A DNA stretch of 64,000 bases, taken from assembly GCF_009909145.1 (NCBI RefSeq), contig NZ_JAAAPJ010000010.1, positions 186,001 to 250,000 on the forward strand, read 5' to 3'. The notes below the pieces were generated by a model. The model saw nothing but the letters and a program-made list of their open reading frames with translations. It searched no databases and had not been told where the DNA came from. Numbering within the stretch: the first letter of the stretch is position 1; each line of letters starts with the position of its first letter. The DNA is from Corallococcus silvisoli (lineage in GTDB: Bacteria; Myxococcota; Myxococcia; Myxococcales; Myxococcaceae). This document shows, piece after piece, positions 46,901 to 57,900 of the stretch. The translations under genes and the position numbers were made by a program.

Positions 46901-49900
46901 GCGGCAGCGCTGATGTGACGTCCGTGCGCTCCGTCGCGACAGGGGCGCCTGTGCTGCGCGGAGCGGACTCGTGCGGATGCAGCTGTGCCGAGGCGTCGAC
47001 CGTGTGCTCTTCATCAGCGGATGCGCTCGCGCTGAGAGGGGCGGATTTATCCGGACGTGACAGTGCTGCAACAGAGTCCGTGCGCTCCGCTGGGACAGCG
47101 GCGCTCGTGCTGGGCGGTGCGGCTGTGTTCAGATACGACTGCTCACGCGTGGAGCCCGTGGTCTCCGTTAAGCCAGATGCGTCCTCGCCGCGCAGTGCGG
47201 CTTTGTCGGGATGCGACAGCGCGAGCACTGAAGCCGTGTGCTCCGCCGTGCCAGAAGTGTTTTCGCTGAGCGGCGCGGATTCGTCCGGATGCGGCTGTGC
47301 CAGTGTCGAGGCCGAGCCTGCCTCTGGGAAGAAGGCGCTTGCGTCGCCCGGTGCGGACTTGTCTGGACGAGTCAGTGCCGCATCGGCTGCCAAGCTCGCT
47401 ATCGAGGGAGCCGCAGTCGCGCTGAGCGGTGAGGATTCGCCCTCATGCAGTAGCGCCGAAGCAGTTGTGCTCTCCGCTGGAGCGGAGGCGCGCGGGCTGA
47501 GTCGTGAGGCGGCGTCCTGCTGCTGCGGTGCCGCAGCGAGGACTGTTGTGTTCTCGGTCGGAGTGGACGCGCGCTCGCTGAGTGATGAGGCGACATCCTG
47601 ATGCGGCAGTGCCGCGCCGGAAGCTGTGCCTTCTGCTGGGGCAGATACGCCCTCGCTGAGTCGCGTGGTCTCGTTCGGAGGTGGCACCGCCGTCGCAGCG
47701 GCAGTGCGTTCCGTTAGAGCGGATGTGCTCTGGCTGAGATGCGTGGCCTCGCTCGGAGCTGCCAGTGCCGCAGCCACGGCCGAGCTTTCCCGTCCCGGAG
47801 ACGTGGCTTCGTCTGAGGGCGCCGGTGCGATGGATGCAGCCGCGTGGCCATCCGCCGGATGGGTCGCGACCTGGGACACTGTGACCGCAGGTACGACCTC
47901 ATCCCAATCGCGTGTCTCGGCAGGAGCTCCCTCGCCGACCGACTTCGTGTCGGAACCAACCCTGCCCAAGACCGAAGCGTCCAACGGCGATGCGTCTGAG
48001 GAAGATGCTGTCGCGCTTGCCGGTGCGGCAAGCCCACTCGTGGCGGGCGCAGGCTGCGTGACAGAGGATGGCGACTCCTCCTCCCGGTCCAAGTCGTCCG
48101 CGAGCGTTGTCGCGAAGACTGGCGGCATGGAGGACGCTGAAAGCGCCTCTTCGAGAGGCGAAACACCCTCCTGGACCGTGGGCCCCCAGGACTCGGCTTC
48201 AAACGGGGACGTGACGGTTGCCGACGCATCCTGGGGCGCATTCGCAGGCGCCATCTCAGCGTCATGTGTGGCTTCGGAATCGTCGGATGGAGGGATCGTC
48301 TCGTCAGACGCGAGGGATGGCGCGAAAGCGGGGGGGCCTTCTTCGTGTTCCGACGCGAGGACGGAATCGGCCTCGGATATGGGCCATGCTTCCTCCGCAT
48401 CCCCCAAGAAGACCGGCGCCTGTTCTTGAGAGACCGATGGAGCCGGGAGGAATGCGTCCTCATCCAGCACCTCCGCGGCCTCGGAGGGGGGCGTGTCTTC
48501 AGCCGCGAGCGCTGCATCCGGAAGGACTTCCGGAGGTGCGGATGCTCCGACGAGAGCGGTCCATGCGTCCTCGGCTGGTGCCTCGGCCAGCGTGGACGTG
48601 AGCAACTGCGTTTCGGACACGACCTCCGTGTCCGACTCCAGCACCTCGGTCGTGGTGCCCGAACCTGGCTCATCGAATCGTGATGGCGGCCCCGGTTTTT
48701 CGACAGCCTGCTCAAGCGCGGCGGTGAACGGGTCCACCTCCTCGGCGGCGTCGCTCGCTCCGTGAGGAGTGGACTCTGGGTCGATGCCCCATGCGCGAAG
48801 TCGCTCGGCTTCCAGTTGACGTGGAGCCGCGACCGGCGCCGTCGCATGTACCACTTCGGGCCGTGCGGATCCCGGAATGCCGTCGAGGGCCGGCATGGCC
48901 GAGGAGCCGCCCTCTGGCGAAGAAGGCTCCTCGTCTGAATCCAGGCTGAGATCGACATCGAACTCGAGGGACTGCTCGACCTCGCTCGACGCCTCCTCGG
49001 GGGGCGTTGTCGCCGCGAGAGCGCTCGACGGTCCTGTCTCGCTGGGCGTACCCGTTACGCTGCCCGCGAACGCAGGCGCGGATGCTCCCGTTCCTTGTGG
49101 GAACGAGAGGAGGGCTGGCCCTGCTTCCGCGTCGCCGGCCTCGTCCGTGTTCGCAGGGGAGGCCCACTGTGACTGTTCAGGGACGTGCGCATCCCCGAGC
49201 ACGGCATTCGGGTCGAACGAATCCACCGGCGCGGGGACGAAGCCGAAGGAGTCGGATGCGTCTTCTTCCGCGAACCCAGGCGTGAAGCTGTCAGCCGGCG
49301 GTGCCTCGTGGAGCCCGTCATCCGCGACAGGGGCAGCCCACGCGGACTGAGTCTCTGGGGATGCTGGCTCCCAGGACTGCGTCCGCCCACGGCCGTCGTC
49401 CGCCTCGACAAGCGGCGACGCTTGGTCCCAGGAAGCGCTCGCCTCTCCGCTGTTGTCAGGCCCCGGAGTGGGGACTCCATCCGCTTCGACATTCCCAGCG
49501 GCCTCGCCAGGCGACGTGTCCCACGATGCGGAGGTGGCGAATGGATCCGCTGCCACGTTCCCAAGGGTCTCGTCAGACGAAGCCGGAGCCCAGGAAGGAG
49601 CCGCGGTGAGACCTTCGGGCTCGGTGGCGGTGAACGGATCCGCCGCGATGCTCGCGGTGTCGCCAAAGGGCGCGGGCGAAGTCTGCTCCCAGTCCTGCGG
49701 CTCCGGACGGTCTGGCGCAGTGGGCGCGTCCGCGCCAATGCCGTCCGTGTTTCCGGAGGACTCGGCCGGAACCGGCTCCCATGAAGACGAGTCTGCACGG
49801 TCGTGGCCGGTTTCCGACGCGGCGAACGCATCCGTGCCGTGCGCATCAGCGGTGCCGGACGACTCCACGGATGCCGGAGCCGAGGAGGGGTTCACGTCCG

Positions 49901-50816
49901 GCTCGGACGAAGCCAGGGCCTCACCGTGCCCCGTCGAACCGGTGTCGGCCGGAGACGCCTGCACCGCGGAGAACGTGTCGGAAGCGGCTGGGAACCGCTC
50001 CGGTATCGTCCCCTCGGAGGACCCCGGAGGCGACGGGCGGACGGTGAACATCTCCTGCGTCGCCCGTTGCACCCCTGTCCCCGACGGATCCTTTCGCGCC
50101 TTCCGCGAAGGGCTCACATCCGGAAGCGGCGCGAGTTCCTCCTCTGCTTCCTCGTCCCCCTGTTCAGGAAACAGCGACACCGGCTCATCGGGATCCGCGA
50201 GGACCGGCGTCGCGACGGCGGCAGGAATCTGCACGGCCGGCAACGTCATGGACGCTTTCGCCGTCGCCGCGCGAGCCCACGGCTCGTTCCCGGAAGCCAC
50301 CTCGACCTGTCGTGACGGAGGAGCCGGCGCAGGCGTGGGCACCTTGCTCGTCGCGGGTATTGTCTCCGGACTGGGGAACGCCACGGGGCGCGGCGGATTC
50401 ACGGCCGGGGTTCTCCGGACGAGCCCCGGCGGGCGCGGCACCGTGTCTGTCTTTGGCGCGGCAGGTGAGGCCACCACCGCCTGGGCATCCTCGGCCCCAT
50501 GGCGCCGAGAGACGATGCGGTCGATGAGCGCCTTGCTCGCGGCGTCCAGCCGGGTGAAGCGCACCGTCATCCCGGTCCGCGCGTTGCCCGCGTCCGGCTG
50601 CGCCTTGAGCACCACGCCTTCACCGCGCAACAGCCGGGTGCCGTCCGCGAGGACGAACTCGAACGCCAGCCCCGTGCCCTCCGGCTTGAGCGCCCGCGTG
50701 GCCACGAAGATCCCACCGCGCCCCACGTTCGAGCCATACCGCTCGATGAACTCCTCCTCCGCCGTGTACGGGAGTCGGATGCGCAGAGGGAGGAGCTTGG
50801 GGGCCGACCCGGTCAT
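43989..50816 (-). CDS. Giant fusion: PilZ-type domain, repeat-rich linker, Hsp70
   Basis: A 2275-residue protein with three parts. (1) Residues about 5-110: a TIGR02266/PilZ-like domain (LRIRLPYTAEEEFIERYGSN, with NVGRGGIFVATRAL in place of the D/NxSxxG motif). (2) A linker of about 1600 residues rich in Ser, Ala, Pro, Glu and Asp, including some 25 degenerate 26-residue repeats at about 1020-1680. (3) From about 1750 to the end: an Hsp70 ATPase (VVLGIDVGTSHARVAAF, VVDLGGGGLEVCVVQ, GGDPTLGGMEFDARI, LVGGQSRAPLVRRRLEE) plus a substrate-binding beta domain (ALAFFQGTAPTAVENEWLGA), but no helical lid. The start at 50816 overlaps the upstream lipoprotein stop as ATGA, which fixes it. A c-di-GMP- or PilZ-controlled chaperone is inferred. 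Confidence 0.9.
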   Translation of the reverse strand: MTGSAPKLLPLRIRLPYTAEEEFIERYGSNVGRGGIFVATRALKPEGTGLAFEFVLADGTRLLRGEGVVLKAQPDAGNARTGMTVRFTRLDAASKALIDRIVSRRHGAEDAQAVVASPAAPKTDTVPRPPGLVRRTPAVNPPRPVAFPSPETIPATSKVPTPAPAPPSRQVEVASGNEPWARAATAKASMTLPAVQIPAAVATPVLADPDEPVSLFPEQGDEEAEEELAPLPDVSPSRKARKDPSGTGVQRATQEMFTVRPSPPGSSEGTIPERFPAASDTFSAVQASPADTGSTGHGEALASSEPDVNPSSAPASVESSGTADAHGTDAFAASETGHDRADSSSWEPVPAESSGNTDGIGADAPTAPDRPEPQDWEQTSPAPFGDTASIAADPFTATEPEGLTAAPSWAPASSDETLGNVAADPFATSASWDTSPGEAAGNVEADGVPTPGPDNSGEASASWDQASPLVEADDGRGRTQSWEPASPETQSAWAAPVADDGLHEAPPADSFTPGFAEEDASDSFGFVPAPVDSFDPNAVLGDAHVPEQSQWASPANTDEAGDAEAGPALLSFPQGTGASAPAFAGSVTGTPSETGPSSALAATTPPEEASSEVEQSLEFDVDLSLDSDEEPSSPEGGSSAMPALDGIPGSARPEVVHATAPVAAPRQLEAERLRAWGIDPESTPHGASDAAEEVDPFTAALEQAVEKPGPPSRFDEPGSGTTTEVLESDTEVVSETQLLTSTLAEAPAEDAWTALVGASAPPEVLPDAALAAEDTPPSEAAEVLDEDAFLPAPSVSQEQAPVFLGDAEEAWPISEADSVLASEHEEGPPAFAPSLASDETIPPSDDSEATHDAEMAPANAPQDASATVTSPFEAESWGPTVQEGVSPLEEALSASSMPPVFATTLADDLDREEESPSSVTQPAPATSGLAAPASATASSSDASPLDASVLGRVGSDTKSVGEGAPAETRDWDEVVPAVTVSQVATHPADGHAAASIAPAPSDEATSPGRESSAVAAALAAPSEATHLSQSTSALTERTAAATAVPPPNETTRLSEGVSAPAEGTASGAALPHQDVASSLSERASTPTENTTVLAAAPQQQDAASRLSPRASAPAESTTASALLHEGESSPLSATAAPSIASLAADAALTRPDKSAPGDASAFFPEAGSASTLAQPHPDESAPLSENTSGTAEHTASVLALSHPDKAALRGEDASGLTETTGSTREQSYLNTAAPPSTSAAVPAERTDSVAALSRPDKSAPLSASASADEEHTVDASAQLHPHESAPRSTGAPVATERTDVTSALPHLDNSGSLSTSASAAEERTSSASTLPHPHEAAPLSTSALVPAERTDSDSALPHPDKAVALNTGASADKERSTAASAQPHPREAVPLGTGAPVPTERTNSASARSLTDSSATRNPSASADEERTTAASEPPHPREDAPFGTSAPVPTERTDSASAQSHPDSSAPLRTSASSSAEERTTAASALNEAAPLSASAAVPTERTDSDSVLPHPDTSAPRSASAAVPTERTDSASVLPHPDTSAPRSTSAAVPTKRTDSASALPNPENSAPLSTSASTTTQSTDSASALPNPDNAGPLGASASIPAEPSPSASAPPPPDPGSTPSTRPSASPASTASASELPLPNASPPRNTATSAPTESTTSASTPPQQDNGASTTSLPPLAPSTEGVSPPASATASTPSRSESSVTAREAAPPPTEPAQSRASDAPTARSRRRTFFDLAPAVPSTTPAAAEVVLGIDVGTSHARVAAFINGVATPIPLPGTDSTGLPSVIAMDSAGAFQVGTAALAEAARDPRRATSGLKRLLGVRARSPHLRWLAPQLPFPVATDLHGDAGVEFDGRVVAPTLLTSMLLRELRQAATTYLGRKVTRAVLCAPSHFTERQRAALREAATLAGLDVPRVLTNSAAAALAYAHGRGLARKRVLVVDLGGGGLEVCVVQVTGDDLEVVTTGGDPTLGGMEFDARIAEALVSDLAEQGHPRPEHPLDWGPLRTLAEATKQTLSTQNSVDVALPTGRGPTLDRERMEALTADLAQRVVSVTREVLESNALSPQGLDAVLLVGGQSRAPLVRRRLEESLGVPVREDDVDGRTAVVRGAALLGHALLLAEVGRPAASVSEVLTAPIGVAEDAGVFRRVLERNTRLPTAKTLVIPVTAPGPLALAFFQGTAPTAVENEWLGALSLTVERPGEVEVHLELSTDGTLAFSATLPGAKRQPVALATEDLDDATRDALIARSPFHTAPEARPSGLLSGLKKLFGRR
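45780..47760 (-). repeat. About 25 degenerate 78-bp coding repeats (26 residues each)
   Basis: The unit encodes roughly LPHPDxSAPLSTSAxVPTER followed by TDSASA. The best-preserved neighbours are at about 46142-46297, where two 78-bp copies differ at only a few bases. Other copies have drifted in both sequence and length but stay in frame. Hydrophilic, Pro/Ser/Thr-rich and alternately charged, the array is expected to be an extended, disordered spacer. Confidence 0.85.
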
Positions 50817-51474
50817 CGCAGGGGGATCCGCACGTCCCCGCCGGAGCCCTTCACCACGAGCTCCAACCCATCGTCTTGCACGGCCTCGGGAGGCACCTCG
50901 AACAGCAGCACCAGCTCCATGCGTTGCTCGGGCGCCCACGTGGTGGGCAGGGGCTTCGTGCCCGCCACCGCCTGCGCGTCACGCGCCAGCGGATACGCCT
51001 GCCCCTTCGCATCCGTCACTTTCACGCCGTCCAGCGACAGCGGCGCGGGGGCCGGGCCCACGTTCTGGGTGATGAGCTCCACGCGCAGGAACAGCTCCTC
51101 CGTCGTGAGCCCCAACCCCACCTTGCCGGAGCCGCCCTTCACCGAATGCGACGCCTCCAGCCCCGTGACCTTCATCGCCACCGTGTCCACGTGCACGGTG
51201 TCGTTGCGCTCGGGCAGCCGCAGCTTGCGCGTGCCCTCGGAGCCGATCCCCGCGGCCAGGCCCGCGAGCCGCGACTCCTCTGGCTCCCGCGCGGCCTCCC
51301 GGGGCGCCGAGGGTGCTCCGCCCTGCTTCACCCGGTCCGCCTCCGCGCGCAGCTTCTGGAGCGTGCGCGCGTCGGCCTCCTGGCCGGGCTCGGACATGGA
51401 GGACTCCTTCGTGCAGCCCCCCAGGAGGAGGGCCGCCGTCAGGAGCGCCTGAAACCGGGACGAAGCGCGAGGAC

Positions 51475-51478
<4 letters not shown>
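50813..51478 (-). CDS. Small lipoprotein between alaS and the PilZ-Hsp70 gene
   Basis: A 221-residue predicted lipoprotein with lipobox LLLGGC (Cys22 from the GTG start). After a charged helical stretch (ARTLQKLRAEADRVKQGG) comes a beta-sandwich-like domain resembling DUF4352/Ig-like accessory folds: RVELITQNVGPAPAPLSLDG, VTDAKGQAYPLARDAQAV and ELVLLFEVPPEAVQDDGLEL. The GTG start overlaps the alaS stop as GTGA and the stop overlaps the next start as ATGA, so it is translationally linked on both sides. No named function. An envelope partner for the PilZ-Hsp70 protein is conceivable from the coupling alone. Confidence 0.85.
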
Positions 51479-54168
<2,690 letters not shown>

Positions 54169-54552
54169 GGTGTGGGTATATGCCACAAGAGGGCCGGGCG
54201 CAGCAGTTCCTGGACGGGTCATCCCTGAGGGGACGGCCCATGTAGGCACGGCTGACGGCAGGGGGGCAGGGGGGCGGGCGGGGCTGGAGCCCGCTTCCGC
54301 GCCGTGGGGGCAGGCGGATAGGTGTGGGTCCCGCCGCTGAATCCGTTCCCGGTCACAGGTCCGTCGCAGCGCGTGGACGCGTCGTGCATCAGCAGCGCGG
54401 ACTGCTCCCCAAGAATGGCACCCTTGAAGGCAGTGCAAGCTTGAAAATCAATTGTCCATGAGGTACCCGCTAATGCTGAATTCCTCGCTCGCTGTCAGGA
54501 AGGCAGATGCGAGAGGTCCGTTGGGGCAATGAAAATGGTTGGTCGGGAATTC
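54169..54552. other. 384-bp divergent gap, alaS / accessory region boundary
   Basis: No gene is visible. The first 260 bp have core-genome composition. From about 54425 the sequence becomes clearly more AT-rich (for example GCTTGAAAATCAATTGTCC), which marks the left edge of the accessory block and probably holds the promoter of the Cys-rich lipoprotein gene. No -35/-10 pair with correct spacing stood out. Confidence 0.4.
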
Positions 54553-54915
54553 ATGGGACGGCGGCAAGGGGTGCTCTTGGGCCTTGCGCTAGGGTTGCTT
54601 GCGGGGTGCGCTGAAAAAGAGACGAAGGCCCCCGCTCCGCCAGATTCCCCGGCGACGGTGACTGTCTTGTCGGAGCATCGGTTTCGGGCCACCACCAACC
54701 AGGGCGCTCCGCTGGGACACGACTGTTCGGCCGGAGGACCCAGCGAATGCGCGTCGGGGCTCTGCGTACACATCGGGGCTCAACGCAACGCGGGCTACAT
54801 CTGTACCGCGCCTTGCAATTCCTCAGTCGCCTGCCCTGAGGGATGGCGATGTGGGCAGGTCCATCCCACGGATCCTTCGGCGCGCATCTGCCTCCCCCGG
54901 GTCGACGCCCAGTAG
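54553..54915 (+). CDS. Cys-rich small lipoprotein upstream of the RHS gene
   Basis: A 120-residue predicted lipoprotein: MGRRQGVLLGLALGLLAGC gives a textbook signal peptide and lipobox, and GGGA lies a few bases upstream of this ATG. An upstream in-frame ATG at 54529 adds 8 residues. The mature part carries eight cysteines in the pattern CSAGGPSECASGLC, ICTAPC, ACPEGWRC and ICLPR. This pattern recurs, with similar spacing, in the small protein encoded just after the RHS gene. It is separated from the RHS gene by a 45-bp AT-rich spacer and is likely cotranscribed with it. The function is unknown. An accessory or binding role for the RHS protein is inferred. Confidence 0.75.
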   Translation: MGRRQGVLLGLALGLLAGCAEKETKAPAPPDSPATVTVLSEHRFRATTNQGAPLGHDCSAGGPSECASGLCVHIGAQRNAGYICTAPCNSSVACPEGWRCGQVHPTDPSARICLPRVDAQ

Positions 54916-54960
54916 CGCACCCTTTTTTATCCATATTTTCGTCCGTCAGATCGGGAAATC

Positions 54961-57900
54961 ATGTCTCGACATGCCACCGGTGTCTCCTGGCCAAGCAAGA
55001 GGAATGGGCGCTGCCATCACCTCGTTGCCGTTCTGTGGTTCTGCTTCCTGCTCATTCCTGAAGCCGTGCAGGCTTCGGGCTTGTTTACGTTTTGCGCTCC
55101 CCGCGCGAATGGAACTCCCGGATTGGTGCAGTGGTCCTGTACCTGCCCTGGCGCGGAGGGCGGGCCCGATCAGCTGTTTTGCAATGGCAACGATCCAAAC
55201 AAGTCATGCCATCTTGGGAGCTGCCTGTTCCCTCCGAATGGGAGTGATACGGATATTGGCTTCTACACTTGTTGCCCGTCGAACATCGAGTGCAGCTCCA
55301 CGGCCGGGCAGTTCGCTATCATCAGCGAGACTTGCTCCGGCGAGAAGTGGCCGTGTGACAAGGGACAGGAGTGCACGGCGCCAGATGACATCTGCCAGAC
55401 CGGCACCTGCAATGCGAGCTTGGAGGGCGTCACGGAGGACGGTGAGCCCATCAACGAGAAGTCGGAGTGCGTAGTCGGTCCCTATTCCGCCTGCGACGAC
55501 GAGGATGACAATGGCTGCGGCGTGGGAGGGCCCGGACTTGTCGGCGACCCAGTGGTGGTCGCGGCCCGAAGCACGCGCCATCCCGTCACGGATGTGGAGA
55601 TCCAGAGTTCCGTGGGAGGGCTCGCTCTGGAGCGCGTCTACGTTTCCTCTGCGCGCACCTGGGCTGCCCAGCAAAGTCTGGGGACAGTGGGAGGCCCGTA
55701 CCTGCCGCGCCCCTTTGGGGCTGCGGCGGAGAGCCGCGAATCGCTGCACTGGTGGCACAATTTCTACAGCTTCATCCAGCCCGTTGCGAATGGTTTGGGG
55801 GAAGTCTGGCGAGTTCGGGAGGGTAGTGGAAAGCGCCTGGAGTTCACGGGGTGCGCCCGCTCCGCCACGTCATGTCTCGCACAGCCGGATGGGCGCTCCG
55901 CGGAGACCTTGGCGCGCTTGGTGTGGGAGAGCACCGGCCCGACCACTGGCTACTTCGTCCTTCACAAGCCCGGCGAGGGACGCTTCTTCTTTGAAGCCAT
56001 CTGGAGTCCGACGGGTAGCGCCGCTTCGCCCGAAACGCGCTACTTCTTGACGCGAATCGAGGACACCCAGCATGCCGCTCCGGGCGGTCTGGCTCGTACC
56101 CGCGCGACCTTGAGCTACGCCAATCCGTCCGGCCTGACATGTCCGGGGTTGGGGGCCGGCCCGACGGCAGGTGTTCCCTTTCTCTATGAGGTCAGCTCCG
56201 CTGAGGGCACCCGCTTGCGCTTCACCTACAAGAAACTGCCAAGCGCGCGGCCGGAGGTCGGTGAAGAGTGCGTACTCTCCAAGGTCTCACTGGTGGGGGT
56301 GACCGGTGCGACGACTTCGCTCGTTGAATACACCTATTCCCCTACGGGAACGGTCACCGAGGTGGGCGGCCGGCTGGCACAGGCCTACTGGCCCGAGCGT
56401 CAGGGATTGACCGAAAAGTACGAGTATCGGGAGACGGATGGCAGCCCCGCCTGGAAGGTCAGTCGTGGAGGCTCGCCCCAGACCCGGCATCTCTACCAGA
56501 GCGGATACGTCACCTACGACTCCGAGTCCCTGACGGGCTGGTTCGAAGCAAATGTGAGGATGAACGATCGTTCCACCATGCCATGTGACTCCAGCTCATC
56601 GCCGGAGTGCCTTGAGAGCATCATGAGCACGGTGGAGAAATACAGCTTTCGGGGGGATGCCAGTCCGTACGGGAGCTACGAATCGCTGCGCTATGTCCAG
56701 GAGCGAACGACCTTCTCGAAAGCACCGCGCGTCAAGAGCATCGGGGTTGGATGCACGGGTTCGACCTGCACCCGGATGCAAGAGTATGTCTGGAGCACTC
56801 TTTCCAACGGTGCGACCGTCAATCGGGCAAAGAAGGATTGGAACGGCGCCTGGACGGCTCGCGACTGGGTGGTTCCTGCGGGAGGCACCGCGACCACGCT
56901 GCCGGAGCTCCGCTCTGTTTCGGTGGGGGCAACTGCTGCTGACGGTACCGGGGCCCTGGAGACCACGCGCTACAGCTATGCGGAGAGCACTGCCGGCGCC
57001 GGAGTCGTCCTGGGAGAGCGCCTTCGCGTCGAGGAGAAGCGGGTATCCCTCCTCCAAGGCGGCGCTGACACCGTCCAGCGCAATGTGTATGACCCATTGA
57101 CCAACCGGCTCCAGGCGGTGATCCGCAGTGGCTACACAGAGGGGCTCGGCTCGGGGGGCTCGACCCCGGTTCCGGTGCTGAAGCACAAGGCGACATTCTA
57201 CCTGACACGGCAGGTGTGCTCGGGTGGCACCACGGATGATGCATTGGGGCGGGTGCTGGAGATTCATGGCCCATGCTGGGCGGATGGGCCGTCAGCGACG
57301 GATTGCTCGGCAACCCTCAACTCGACGATTCCCATCACACAGTATGAGTACTGGTCCGCGGGGACGGGCACGCCCGATGCCAACCGGCTGAAGAAGGTCA
57401 TCCGCTATCCACAAGTGACATCCGTGACTGGATGCACAGGACAGCCATCACTGCAGACCCAGTACGCGGAATACGACGTGCGGGGAAACCCGAAGAGGGT
57501 CACGGATCCCAATGGAGTCGAAACGGTCTATGCCTATGAGGAAGATCGCGTCACTTCCATCACGACCCAGGGATTGACCTGGGAGTATGCGTATGACAAC
57601 GGGATGATGACGGCCATTCACTTCCCCAGAGGAGACTACGAGCGGTTCTGTTATCGCGGCTCGAGCTTCGGATACTGCACGGGCGCCTGGATGGGGAAAC
57701 TCTCCATGCGGGTCAAACAGGCGGTCCTGAACAGCTCTCGCTGGAGTGAAATGGTCAACTACGAGTATCGCGCGGACCGGAAACTCTCCAAGGAGCTGTT
57801 CCAGTCGAATGAAGTCGGTGACGTAGCCCGCCGGATGCGGACCTTCGAAGCGGATACGAACGGAAACCCAGCGCGCGAGCAGGTGGGGGGCAGGAATGAT

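Noticed and set aside
45780..47760. Regular 78-bp repeats considered as a CRISPR array
   Set aside because: There are no constant repeats separated by unique spacers; units are contiguous, degenerate and in frame inside a coding sequence.
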